Positions 23,601 to 33,700 of a stretch of 64,000 nt of DNA are shown here, in pieces. The DNA comes from Marthasterias glacialis (taxonomy: Eukaryota; Echinodermata; Asteroidea; Forcipulatida; Asteriidae), in NCBI GenBank assembly GCA_911728455.2, contig OU452239.1, positions 7,568,884 through 7,632,883 of the forward strand, written 5' to 3'. Each line of letters opens with the position of its first letter. The first letter of the stretch is position 1. Under the pieces are notes generated by a model. The model saw only the letters and a program-made list of their open reading frames with translations. It was not told the origin of the DNA and made no database searches. A program made the position numbers and the translations under genes.

Positions 23601-25741
23601 CAAGGACACAAGTGTCATGACCGTGATTTGAACCCACATCATGATGACTTAGCCACCAGAACTTGAGTCTGAAGCAGTAAACCGTTCCGCCAAGACACAC
23701 TAGAATTGTACAAACACACTGGGGCCCACCTTTCTATCAAGCAATCTGAAAATTTTCCTTAAAAATGACAGGTGGTGTATTTCAACTTTGTCCCCCTACA
23801 TGTAGATTTAAAGTGTTCTGCCACTGCTGCAAAGAAGATGTGCACTAACCCCGTAGGCCCAAGTGGAGGATGCTGGCTGTAAGCACAAAATACAATGTAC
23901 TGTGTAATAGGAATAGTATTTGGCCTGAAGACTTTGGATTAAAAAGGATTAGTTTGAAGAATCACACAAAAGGTGGATTAACAAACCTTGATCCAGGGCA
24001 GGATTACTTCCCCCACCAATGCCCTGTGAAAATACACACAAAAGAGTTTTTTTAGAACTCAACAAGAACAAGCACTTTAATACAATCCAATAGCATGAAT
24101 TTTGAGATACAAAGCAAACATCATGGTAGAAATGCAGTTAAAAAAACATCAATACAAAATTGTGGAGACCGACTTGACTAAAAGCTACATGTATTAATGG
24201 AGACAAGAATCATCCAAGATGCTCTTCAACATTTAAAGCATCCATTGTTAACTATGCAAATTCTGAACACATACAATACAGTACAACACAAAAAGCATTT
24301 ATAATGCGCCATTCCCAGGAGGCTCATGGTGCTTACAAGGGTAGCAAAAATGAAACAAAGCAAGTAAAACAGCAAAACTAAACAATTAGCAAAAATATTG
24401 GACTCATGCTCCAGTGTTTCTGATCAGCAGAGTGTGGGTTCAAATTCTGATCTTGACAGATGTGTCCTTGAGCAAGACACTTAACCAATGGGTCCCATTG
24501 CTTCTAGCCCCATAAATAGTGCCAATACGCTGGACTCCCTCCGTTTCTTGAAGCGGAGGTAGGCCAGCGTATTGGCACTATTTACAAGGCTACATTGCTT
24601 TGTGCCTCCAGAGGATGAAGGGATACAATAATCATAATGTTTACCTTAACCGGCTCATCTTTAAAAGCTGCTTTGTTGATGACTGTGCGGTTGACAGGTC
24701 TTTGCTGCTGGCGGCGGTTGGCAACATTTTCCCGTCCAGCCGGGGAACTGCCCTCTTTTACCGCATCAAGAGATGCATCACCTCTTACTACTGACTCTAA
24801 TGTATGTGTCAACATGACCAAAGAGAGTAAAAAAAGCAATGCATTTTTTAACACTCACACAGTAATAAAAAATGCAAAAAAAGAAAACAAAAATGGCAAT
24901 AACGAATTGCACAGTCACTGAATCAATGCTTGGAAACTCGTCGGTTTGTGGCACACAGAACCTGCAAGTTTATTGAAGAAAGAAACATATGATGGGATGA
25001 CTATGACCAGGTGTGTTTTTAAGTTCTTCCTGGCCATGGTTAAAATGAACAAAGGTTGTCTTCTTAATCTTAGCCCCATAAATTGGGCCAATCCACTTCC
25101 AAGTGGATTGGCCCTATTTATGGGGCTAGTTATGTCTATATCTAGACCCAGTAACTGGGGTGCTATACTCCTTTTTTGAGATTTTGACATTATCGGTCGT
25201 ACTAGCCGATGATGTCAAAATCTCAAAAAAGGAGTACAGCGCCCCAAGTTACTGGGTCTAGTCTACATCATAAGAATATACGCTTCATAAACAAGATGAT
25301 GATTTAACTGGATAATGTCATAGAGAAAGGTCAACTGTTAAACACTAAAATAACACTAAACACAAGTAAACAGTAACCATGGTAACACTTAACAACAGTG
25401 TGTACTAATTGAGTAGTAAAACTAAACTTTCCAGTAAAAAAGTAAATATTTAATTTTAACTTACACCAGCCTTCATAATAAAATCATACTAAACTGTAGA
25501 CCCAGTAACTGGGGCGCTGTACTCCTTTTTTTAAATGTTGACATTGTCGGTTCATTTTAGTACACTACACGACCGACAATGTCAACATTTTAAAAAAAGG
25601 AGTACAGCGTCCCAGTTACTGGGTCTAACTAAACTGAATTTCCTATAAAAAAAATGAAAGTGAATGTACAAATTTACCTAACTCGTCAATACGCCGCAAA
25701 AATTCCTCAAGATCTGGTTCATTTTTTGATCCATCCGCCAT
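5365..25741 (-). CDS. TTC12: TTC12: tetratricopeptide repeat protein 12 (dynein-arm assembly factor)
   Basis: Seventeen exons join in frame to 720 residues (human TTC12 has about 705). In transcript order: 25741-25678, 24796-24645, 24023-23987, 23215-23016, 21998-21806, 21368-21180, 20479-20410, 20029-19929, 19448-19280, 18932-18834, 17574-17511, 16508-16374, 15844-15647, 14640-14539, 13770-13671, 12519-12300, 5434-5365. All introns are GT-AG and phases agree throughout. The start MADGSKNEPDLEEFLRRIDE matches the family's N-terminus. TPRs lie at roughly residues 95-215 (NQGNEEFKKGNYLQAVEQYT, YTNRAQ, LGKAYLGLKEYDTAIKTY). ARM-like helices follow, with YYAGGF, VGNAALVVSHCTQ and the end HSCMKYIK. 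In vertebrates TTC12 is cytoplasmic, supports preassembly of axonemal dynein arms, and is mutated in a primary ciliary dyskinesia. Oddities are a 6.9-kb last intron, a partly triplicated exon 6, palindromes in intron 1, and a 3' end that may be tandemly duplicated. Confidence 0.93.
7986..8006 (+). repeat. Homopolymer of 21 G
   Basis: An uninterrupted G run inside the second copy of the duplicated intron block, facing a C-rich stretch about 20 bases later. The corresponding place in the first copy (6184-6193) has only short G runs, so the tract probably expanded after the copies separated. Confidence 0.9.
9235..9422. repeat. 95-bp tandem duplication
   Basis: Two almost identical copies of a unit containing GTCGGTCGTTTTCACCCCAA and GATTTCAAACTAGTTTATGG, with a period of 95. 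High identity suggests a recent event. Confidence 0.9.
10500..10710 (+). repeat. tRNA-derived SINE, family I (partial)
   Basis: B-box-like GTGGGTTTGAATCCCA, then the family's ACACTTGTGTCCTTGAGCAA and TTCGGATGGCAC. It ends in GGTGTTTCTGGTTCAG. Confidence 0.7.
11232..11470. repeat. Palindromic MITE-like element
   Basis: The ends GTACACTCTAATAAATGAAA and TTTGGTTTTTAGAGTGTAC are imperfect reverse complements. Internally AAGTGTTAAATCAACACTT and GGTTTCGGTCAGTGACAACA are matched by inverted counterparts. There is no coding capacity. Confidence 0.65.
11507..11580 (+). repeat. tRNA-like SINE head
   Basis: TAGCTCAGAGAGGTAGATC resembles an A-box region and GGGTTCAAATCCC a B-box, about 35 bases apart. 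A T-rich non-tRNA sequence follows. The cloverleaf is not preserved well enough to call a functional tRNA. A similar head is at about 33600-33650. Confidence 0.5.
11875..12243 (-). repeat. tRNA-derived SINE, family II
   Basis: The most complete family II copy: tail-side TTATTACCAGACCACTGTTT, body AGCCCAAAGGCCACTCGAGG, and tRNA-like end with GATTCGAACCCACATC. It is inserted beside TTC12 exon 16. A shorter relative sits immediately upstream at about 11780-11870. Confidence 0.75.
12300..12519 (-). CDS. TTC12: TTC12 exon 16
   Basis: This 220-nt exon encodes ARM-like helices (ELKYIHELLKTDSAVMVGNA and onward to ATTDQ). Phase is 1 in and 2 out. It is flanked by TTTTCAG and GTACGTTG. It is the exon duplicated at 260-479. 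Confidence 0.88.
12652..13431. repeat. TTAA-bounded MITE with nested SINE (second copy)
   Basis: Same architecture as 612-1393: inverted TTAAAGGGGGACTGTCGTCA ends, a nested minus-strand SINE at about 12850-13128, and a fold-back block at about 13245-13390. Here it lies within TTC12 intron 15. Confidence 0.7.
13799..13992. repeat. MITE of the GCTTAAG/TTTCATA family
   Basis: Begins GGGCCAAATTTCATAAAGC and ends TTAGGGAAATTGTCCC. It has the internal signature AACCAGTTACAAAC and TGGTGTTTTGGCTG shared with 30325-30528, 50538-50743 and 61130-61318. Confidence 0.6.
16143..16172. repeat. Short ATAG microsatellite
   Basis: An imperfect run of GATA/ATAG units in TTC12 intron 12. Confidence 0.8.
17786..18208 (-). 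repeat. tRNA-derived SINE, family I (near full length)
   Basis: The tRNA-like end CTCGGCCACGACACGCC is at 18208. The central domain (CCATCCGAAGGACG, GGTTCTTTTACGTGCA in plus orientation) is intact, and the tail ends in a TAA/TAATAA microsatellite at 17786. It sits within TTC12 intron 10, between exons 11 and 10. Confidence 0.85.
20083..20272. repeat. MITE of the GCTTAAG/TTTCATA family
   Basis: Inverted ends: CCCAGTTTTATAGAGCTGCT at the left and AGCAGCTCCATGAAACTGGG at the right. The internal signature is CACAAAAAGTAGCT. It lies in TTC12 intron 7. A partial second unit follows to about 20375. Confidence 0.7.
20530..20905 (-). repeat. tRNA-derived SINE, family II
   Basis: Full family II body including GCCCAAAGGCCACTCGAGGT and GGGATTCGAACTCACAG, ending CTCGGCCATGCAAAGC. 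Its tRNA-like end abuts and appears to truncate the third exon-6 repeat unit. Confidence 0.75.
20915..21102 (-). repeat. Two extra partial copies of TTC12 exon 6 (tandem)
   Basis: The 3' half of exon 6 (21180-21368) and the start of its intron are repeated toward the left with a period near 160. Copy B ends at the exon-equivalent position 21021, keeps the donor GTAAGTA and an open frame (KKPHQPIPYYSGRINFLCPA). Copy C (about 20915-20998, with SKLKQPHQPNPYYA) is cut by the SINE before its donor. Neither includes the exon's 5' half with the usual acceptor. Confidence 0.8.
21085..21121. repeat. Perfect hairpin, 17-bp arms, 3-nt loop
   Basis: CTTTTTGAGCATGGACA, then TCC, then its exact reverse complement. 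It marks the junction between exon-6 copies A and B and may be a scar of the duplication. Confidence 0.9.
22246..22458. repeat. TTAA-bounded piggyBac-like MITE
   Basis: Flanked by TTAA on both sides. The ends are AAAGGGGTTGTGTCGTCATG and an imperfect inverted counterpart (CATGAAGACACCATCCCTTT). About 210 bp, non-coding, in TTC12 intron 4. Confidence 0.75.
23365..23702 (-). repeat. tRNA-derived SINE, family II
   Basis: Body AGGCCCAAAGGCTACTCGGG, tRNA-like end with GTGATTTGAACCCACATC and CCAAGACACAC. It lies in TTC12 intron 3. Confidence 0.7.
24400..24520 (+). repeat. tRNA-derived SINE fragment
   Basis: Contains CAGAGTGTGGGTTCAAATTC, TGTGTCCTTGAGCAAGACAC and TTAACCAATGGGTCCCATTG. It runs directly into the inverted repeat at 24523-24588. 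Confidence 0.6.
24523..24588. repeat. Inverted repeat
   Basis: AAATAGTGCCAATACGCTGG and CCAGCGTATTGGCACTATTT are exact reverse complements separated by about 26 bases. The element lies in TTC12 intron 2. Confidence 0.9.
25072..25129. repeat. Near-perfect palindrome
   Basis: The left arm, TAGCCCCATAAATTGGGCCA continuing to ACTT, is followed at once by its near-exact reverse complement ending GGCCCTATTTATGGGGCTA. Arms are about 28 bp with no loop. Confidence 0.9.
25143..25260. repeat. GTAACTGGGG palindromic element, copy 1
   Basis: Left arm from TAGACCCAGTAACTGGGG through CTCCTTTTTTGAGATTTTGA to TATCGG. After a 9-base loop the arm is repeated inverted, ending in TTACTGGGTCTA. Arms are about 54 bp. 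It lies in TTC12 intron 1 and would fold in the pre-mRNA. Confidence 0.9.
25497..25627. repeat. GTAACTGGGG palindromic element, copy 2
   Basis: Same outer arms as copy 1. The inner arm differs (AAATGTTGACATTGTCGGT) but is matched by a compensated inverse arm, leaving a roughly 20-base loop. It is 51 bp upstream of the intron-1 donor side of TTC12 exon 1. Confidence 0.9.
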
Positions 25742-27228
25742 AATGTATCGATAATATTAATATTACTCTGTTGTTTTTTCATCGTCCACATACACAGTAC
25801 ACACACACCATGTGTGCCGTGGGTCTTCATCGATCGTAGCCTAGCGCCCTCAATCATCATGCATAAGGAAGGTGAGATCAATGTGGTCCTCTCCATAACT
25901 TCAACACCTGCGCAAAAGACTGAAGCAACATTAATGTCAAGGGGCAGGTATTTTGAGTAGAAACTTTTCGTTATTCTTTAACATCTGTTTATGGGTATCT
26001 TACGCTGATGGATGTGTTTGGGTTGGGGAATTTTGTAACAAAGGGGCGAGATTGTTAAGCTAAAGTAAAAAAAGATTTCTTCATCATAATCACGCTAACA
26101 AAAAATAAAACTGCTCTACGGCCGCTAGATAGACGGAACTCCTTTTCTGAGATGTTGACATTATCGGTCGTAGGATGGAATACCCAATTTCCGCGGTATT
26201 TTATTTGCAGCATTTTTCGATCAAAATAAATAAATCACCAACTTGTGCAAAGTGTCCTGACTCCTGTTATATTGGTGTACACCGTTTATTGTTGCTCTGC
26301 GGTAGTTTATCAAATGGTCCGCAAAATAGTAACCGCGTAAAGTGAAAACTGAACTGCGCAATTTTGAAAATTGCGCGCATTTGCCCGTGGCGAGTTTTGT
26401 ACATGCGCAGGCAAGTCTTTAACCTACGCGAGTTTTACTTTAAGTTAAAACACACACATTGAGGGCGCCCTTTGCTAAAGTTGTTGAAATTATTTATTTT
26501 GTTTTTTTGGCATTATTTCGACGTCAGATAATTTGTTACGTTTTTGACGGGACAATAAATTCTTCCTATGTCCTTTTTTTTCTAAAAAGTGAAACAGGAT
26601 CTTTACACTGATATTTCGAACGACAGAATAACATTTAAGGTGAAAAATTAAATAAAATGGCACTTTTTGGCAGCCATGGTCAGCTTAAATTTGTCCGGTC
26701 TGTAAAATAGCATATATATTTCACAAATATTTAAATTTAAAAAATCTCTCTGATGACGTTTTGGATTTTTTCTTTTTACCAGATATGCAGGTTATTGGTT
26801 ATCGATTCATGGCATGAAAGTCGTCCATAGATAACAAATTGGTGCCGTTTAAATACCGCAGAAATACGAGATCAGCGGAAATATGAGACTTTGAGATTTT
26901 GACATTTCGGTCGTACTACCTACCGATAATTTCAAACATTTTCAAAAAGGAGTACAGTGCCCCAATAACTGGGTCAAAGCTACGCCTACAATACAGTGCT
27001 AATGAACAAAACGGTGAACATCTTAGGCCCTGGAGAGGTTATGGGTCGGTGGCTGGGGGCTGGGGGCTAGGGTAGGGTTGGTCGATGGTTTGATTCATTC
27101 ACCTGCATGATTCCTTTGTACAGGTTAGCATAATGCTAGTATTACCATTCTTTCTTCTTCATCCATGATGCAGTTTATTTTTGCATTTTGCCTGAATCAG
27201 TAAGCCGAGTGAAGCTGACAGTGACACC
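25742..27228. promoter_or_regulatory. Intergenic space between the divergent TTC12 and thioesterase genes
   Basis: About 1.5 kb separates the two start codons, so shared regulation is possible. Visible elements are degenerate halves of the palindromic family (26126-26171 and 26883-26976). A small inverted repeat GCGCAATTTTGAAAATTGCGC lies near 26355-26376. I saw no clear TATA box. Confidence 0.35.
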
Positions 27229-28625
27229 ATGAGGCACGAGTATGGAGATGATGGGGTCCTACACTATGTCATAGAGGGGCTTTCATTTGAAGATTTTGAC
27301 AAGTCAGGTATGTATTGGCCAGATGCTAAAACCATAACACTAAAGTGCACCAATATCTGGTTTATAGTAAAAGTAATACACATGTATCATGTACCTTACC
27401 TTATTTTGGGTGCAACCTGTACATAAGGGCGTCATAACAATAACAAAGTAGTATAACAAATACCTCAAAATTGCCTCAGAATCTATTCTTGTCACTTGAC
27501 AATTTATTTCGATTCTGATTTGGACCTTAATTTTGCCTATGTTATTTTCTTTGCTTTTTACATAAATGCAATGTACATTCATAAAATTTCAGGCTTTCAG
27601 AAAAAAAAGACAATGGAACAAACACAAACCAACCACAAAGAAATAATAGCTTATCTAAATACTTCGCACGAGGCCAGTGGTTAACACCATTACAGTAACA
27701 GGTGTCCAGCTTCACATAGCTGAACCACCACAAGTATTTTGGTAGGGTAAGGAGAAAGAAATTAAAGATCGGACAGGTAAAGTTCAAAAACTTTTTTAAA
27801 AAGTCGCACTATTTGAACATTTATTAATATTCTCGCCCACTGTTTCTATATCCAGGCAGAGTTAGCATATGGAAGCTGTCCAAGTTAGTCGAAGGAGCTC
27901 GTACCTCAACCATCTTGTACGACAAGAGTTTGCGGTCTCCGGAGCTCAGATCGGCTGTGTTTTTCATTCGTTCTAACTGGTTTACGATTTACCCAGCCTT
28001 CTACGCGGTATTGAAGCCAGGCGTGTCTGTAAAAATCAACCTCCGTGTCAGCCACATCGGCAAGACCTCGCTGTGTACAGATACGGATATCGTGGACGTC
28101 TTGACCAATGAGCTCCTAGCTTCTACAAGTACTCATTCTGTGATGGTCTTGAAAGAGACGCGCAGATCCACCGCAATTTCATCTGAATTACGGGACTGTG
28201 TAACCATTATCACATCCAGTGAAAAGAGACCCGTGTCCGGTCCGGAATTTCCCAACCGGCCTGCTGTGTGGTTCACCCACAAGAGGACTGTTATGTCTGG
28301 CGATTCTGATTCCAACCTACATCTGAACCAGGCAGTACTCATACGATACTGTTTGGACTGTGTCAATATGGCAGTTGAAGAGGGACTGCTGACAGGCTTT
28401 TCAACAGGCATTATGCTTGACACTGACGCAAAAGAGGTGTGGGTCCAGTATGTTAAAGAGGCCACCGTTGGCCAGGAGCTAACTATCAGATGTTGGACAG
28501 ATAGCATCATCAAGTACATCACTTCGGTTGAGGTCAAAAGAGGTGATGACCTGATCGCCCAATGTCAAATAACCTTTTACCCAGGAAAAATAAGACCCAC
28601 ATGTACGACTGTTTCAAAACTGTGA
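27229..28625 (+). CDS. Double-hotdog acyl thioesterase-like protein
   Basis: Two exons, 27229-27307 and 27856-28625, split at a phase-1 intron (donor GTATGT, acceptor TATCCAG) and give 282 residues. The ATG sits in CACCATGA with an in-frame TGA 12 codons upstream. The N-terminal hotdog starts YVIEGLSFEDFDKSGRVSIW, where D-x-D-x-x-G-x-V-S and LVEGAR are typical of the 4HBT loop and helix. A second hotdog starts near residue 155 with DSDSNLHLNQAVLIRY, keeping the D-x-N-x-H-x-N pattern of acyl-ACP/CoA thioesterases, followed by GQELTIRCW and a final strand. The two-hotdog length recalls plant FatA/FatB and bacterial acyl-ACP thioesterases. The likely role is hydrolysis of fatty acyl thioesters, substrate unknown. 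No targeting peptide is obvious. Confidence 0.75.
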
Positions 28626-30264
28626 ATGTAATCAAGAAAAATGTAAACTTTATGTAAGAATTCTTCTTTATTTTTGCTGTTTTGCGACAAGCACACACAC
28701 AACAAGATGATACAAACAATGCTACATATTAACTATAACACACACTATACAATGGCGGCAACTTGTAGGTACAAAGTGTGAAGATGGAGGTCTCTAAAAA
28801 TCATTAGACTGTCGAGTGGAGACAAAAACAGTAATTAAGACAACGTACAATATAACATTAGAAACTTTATAATTACAAGTCAAAAGATTGGTATAACTAC
28901 ATGTATTAGCTAGTGTATAAAGAAAACATGAGATAAAGAATGAACATTAACCTATATATTTGCCAATTAGTCAAGATTTAAAATATATTTTTGAATATAT
29001 ACATGTATCCGGTACATTTCTATGAAAGGTATTCAGAGTTTTGCAGCTTGGGGCTTTTACGTTTGGCACCTTTTTTAGAGCTAGTGAGATACGAGCATGC
29101 ATGATGACATTTGTTACACTGTCTAGTGTAGTGATGGTGCATATCTTTATTGTTAATGAACATCGAACATATGCAGGCGTGTGATATCTCAGGATTAATC
29201 CTGATTTCAGGATTTTCTCGAAACCCCGTTGAGCTTTCAAATGTTCTTCAAAGAGGTATTGCAGTCACCAAAGGGAGACAGAAATAGTCCACATTGTGTC
29301 CAAACCTGTAGTTTTGTATTTCTGGTGATGCACAGAGTCTGTAAACCTCCTGAATTGTAACATCTAGGAGATTCCTTGTCTAGAAAAAAAAGGGAACCCA
29401 TCCTGCGAGCCAGTTTCCAGGAATTTACATTTTTAAGGGATTACACTTGTATTATTAAATTTGATGATCTTAAAGGAGCAATAAAAAAAGGTTCGTTTTT
29501 TTTGGTGTTTTTTTTCTCCAAATAAATCCGAAGTTAGTCATGTAAACAATCTGGTATTGATCAGTATCACTTACTGTTGTTTTTCATGAATCAATTTTGG
29601 GACTTTATATTTTGATGTAAGTCTTACTGAGAAATGAAAACTTTTTACATCTTTAGAAAGTATACAAAAATCTGTGTTTTTTTTTAATGATTTTTGAGAC
29701 ATGATATCTTAAGGCATGTATGGGAGTCCGGTCATTTGTGACTATAAAATTTTTAAAGGTTGACCTTTGCTCTTCTTCCTCATAGACTTTGTGCAACTTC
29801 GTCACAGATCACACACATGCTTTAAACATTGCCATTTTGGTGATCACTCTGCATTAGAAAAGTAAATGCGGTGCATGTTTGTTGTCAATATTTTACAAAT
29901 TCTAACATGAATTTTGTAATTGTTTCCGAAAAGTGAAAACTATTACGTCACTCAATGAATTTACTTACCAAGCTTATTTTCATAGTGAAGATTTTTGAAT
30001 TTTGAGTTTAAAGAGAAGATTTTTTGTGGTATACAAAACATATCAACGCTTGTGTCAGCCTGACGTGCAGCAGCATTACGCACATAATTTAGCGCAATAC
30101 AGAAGATATTTCTTTGCAGTGATTGGCTCAATACCCCGCCTTGCGCCACGCACCAGATAACTGTAACAATTGTGCACGACGACAAGCTGGTGATCACCAA
30201 AATCATTGCAAGCGGTCGGTGACGCCACGTGCACAAGGTCTATACAATAAAGCCTTCATATGAT
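28626..30264. other. Intergenic, no feature recognised
   Basis: AT-rich sequence following the thioesterase gene. It includes part of a repeat also seen near 7200 and 10830 (29210-29360, minus orientation). No splice-consistent exons. Confidence 0.5.
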
Positions 30265-30610
30265 GTAAAGCAATATTATAGTCAAGTGTCTTGCTCTTAG
30301 ACACAAGTGTCATGAATTATGACCAGGGTCCAATTTCATAGAGCTGCTTAAGCACAAAAAGTAGCACAACAAAGCACAACAAATTTATACTTACCAGAAT
30401 AAGGTTACCAGCCAAAATACCATGTCACATGTACCATTTGTCACTGGTATACTGCTTATTTTTGCGTAGCAGAACATATTAAAAGCAATTTTTGATTTGG
30501 TTAAGCAGCTCTATGAAATTGGATCTTCAAGAATTGAACCCACACTCTGGTGACTCAGCCACCAGAACTTGACTTTGAGGCGCTAAATCACTCTACCATG
30601 ACATGCTGTT
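30265..30610 (-). repeat. tRNA-SINE interrupted by a nested MITE
   Basis: SINE parts GTCAAGTGTCTTGCTCTTAG (30280) and GAATTGAACCCACACTCTGG (30531) are separated by a 200-bp element at about 30325-30528. That element's ends, TCCAATTTCATAGAGCTGCT and AGCAGCTCTATGAAATTGGA, are exact inverted repeats. The order of insertion is therefore readable: the SINE came first, the MITE later. Confidence 0.8.
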
Positions 30611-30712
30611 ATTTTCAACTTTACAAACACCCAGTTTTGTCTATGGCCTGCTCCTAATGCCAAATGAACCAAATACAGGCCTATCCTACATATACCTTAA
30701 CTGTTGGAATGG

Positions 30713-33700
30713 TCATAGTTTGTGTCCACTGCCACTGAGTGGTGACAGACGCAGTTTACTTCCAACATGTGACAACAGTGATTCAAGTGTTTGCAGGAGC
30801 AAGTGTATGTCGCCCTCTTGTGACAGACGGTGATCACCACTCTTTCTCAGTATGACATCAACATCGTTGCTTTTCACTCTCTGCGCCACATCTAAGGACG
30901 TCATGAAGGGCACTGTGTCATCTTGCATGCCGTGGAGCAGCCGAACTGGGCAGCGGACCTCTAGGCTATCATCCATTAAGCAACGCTGATACTTCTTGTC
31001 GACGAAATCTTTTGGTGTTACATACGTCGCGTCTGAAGTAGCCTGCAAGCAAAAACAAAAGAATCTTCAGCTGATCTGACAAAATTCATCGAGTAGTACT
31101 GGTACTTATCATGTCCTCATTAAAAATTGAAAACTGCCCTTTTGATCTGAAGAAATGGTCGCCAGTTGTTTGCTGGGAAGTTCTTTGGTGCGACGAAAGA
31201 TTTGGGTTATACTGATCAATGACTCGACCATCTGGACCCAACTTGGGACTCGGACTTGATGTTTGTAACTTGAGACTTAATATCAGTGCGTCATTACTGA
31301 GGGGCTTAGTGCGTTGGACTCAAGTTCTTGTCCCAGCGACTTCACATGCAACGAATGCACACAAATTCTATGGGATACAAGGTCTCTTTTCACACTCAGA
31401 AGCACTTACCCGATCTGAAATATTACGTTACTTTGGTTTGTTAGTGCAGTTGAACACGCTTTGCGTAAATTCGCAATTTGACACTCCAAATAAGATGTTG
31501 GAGGTCGAGCAATATTTCTTATTTTATTTTAATTTTAATCACTTTATTGAAACTTTTCAATTTAATCATTCCACCATTAAGTTTTCGGGGTTATAAAAAT
31601 CACACAAAAGTTGCACCCGCGTGTTCCAAAGTTGAAGGCTCAGAGGTGCCTGGAAGCTCAATGGTGACCTTTTCCTTGCGAAACTTCCGCTGTCAGTAGT
31701 GGGTTCTAGCAGGTTAACTTCTTCTGTCAACACTGACCATGGTACACAGTTAAATTGAAAGACTTCCCTTGTTACTGTAGCGAAACACTGCACAATTTGC
31801 TAACTCATAAAATATCATTTGAAAATCAATATTAGCAGTCAGTCCGAATAGCAAGAATGATGGACAAAATCGTTTCCCTGTGTTATCTACTCACCTGCTT
31901 CATACCAGGTTCGCTGTAGCTGAGACTTTTAACGAGGTTAACTGCTGTAGCGACGCCAATTAAAGCCTGGATTCTCTGTGGTCTATCAAGAGCCAGCAAG
32001 AGCATCAACACCCCACCCATGCTGGACCCAACAAGGATCTGCAGAGAATGTAAATTAGTATACAAATAATGAATGTTTATGAGTGCAATGGTGAGAATAT
32101 TTTCATGGGTTGGAAGATGGAATGTTTCATTCAACGAGGCGAAGTCGAGTTGAATGGAACATTATGTGAGGGCAGAAACCGTTCTTGTGATTGTTTTTTG
32201 CTCAATGCAATACATAGCAGCATAGGCTACATTCCCACATAGGGAGCAAAGATGCTTAAGGAATATGGCCCAGTGATAGGGGTAAGAATCACAGGCGTCG
32301 ATTGGTGGGGGACGGGGGGGGGGGGGGGGGGGGGGGGGGACATGTCCCCCCCCCCACCCACTTTTTAGAGTGGGGGGGATAGCATATCAAATGTCCCCCC
32401 CCCCCTCTTTTTGACACCCCCCCCCCCCCGAAAAAGAAAAAAAGGATACTTAATAAAAGCAACAATATACAGCATTTCGGGGAAAGTAAACGTGAGTGGT
32501 TTCGGGTTTTTCATACATTTTTCTTCAAAGAACTGATAACGTTTGAATGGTAATGGGTGAAATGATTTTAGTAAATGTTTAGTAAACATTGCCCTGTCGG
32601 CAGCGCATACAAAGATGGACCACGAGCGGAATGCTATTTGGGCCTATTTTGGCCAAGCTGTTTCCGATCTTCCAAGGCTTGCACGCGCACGTCCCCCTCC
32701 CCCCTCCCCACTTTTCGGTAGAGATCGACGCCCTTGGTAAGAATGTTCATTCACCACGAGAGTCAAAGTTTGCTGACACTGGCGCTATATTAATGTCCAT
32801 TATTAAGAGAACAAAAAAGTGGTGACTGAGGGACTGAAACGGCCGTTTAAAAACAGCAGGATCGTGGTTGTCTGATAACAGATCGAGCTGAATCACACAG
32901 CGGGCCACAACCCTGCAAGGTTTTAAGCCGCGGTTTGAGACCAAGTCACTACTCTTATTCCCATTCATGAATGCCTTTTTGTTAAACAGCATAATAATGT
33001 AGGAAAATCCATGAAACTTTTCTGTTTTTTGAGGAAAAAAAATAATGTGGGAAAATCCATGAAACTTTTCTGTTTTTTGAGAAAAAAAATTCAATTCCTC
33101 AGGCTCCGTTGTCGCGAAGGGTTAAATTGCATGCGACTTTCAACGGTTGTACGTACATGTACGTACTCAAAGATTTTACATTGAATACCGGTGTGTATTG
33201 ATTGCACTACAGGTAAATTATTACCCGCACAAGCTAGTGCGCCAACCCGCGTATGGCTATAATGAGCACGGAATGCTCCTTCACAGCTCCAGCTATTTCT
33301 TTATCAGCTGTTTAAAACCCGTCTTAAAAAGTCATGTGAGCACCTTTCAACCAATAGGACTGCCCAAATTGTCCCAAACTGTCAGGGGGTATTTATGAAT
33401 ATTGTTTCAAATTACAGTAACTTATATTACTTCTCTACCCTAAATCAATGCTAGACTTTTACACTGTGTACATCAGAAGTCAACTTATTAACAAGATATG
33501 GTATGGCATTGGTCACTTAACTGTTTTGGGTACAAAGACTATGCTAATATAAAAAGTAAATTTGGTAAAAATAACACTAACATAGGCTATAGACAGCCAA
33601 GTTGGTAGAGCACCAGTACATTAATCAAGAGGTCGCAGTATCAAATCCCACTTTTTAGTCAACTTGTCTTTGTTCACCCAAGAGTGCTCAGCTGATGCTG

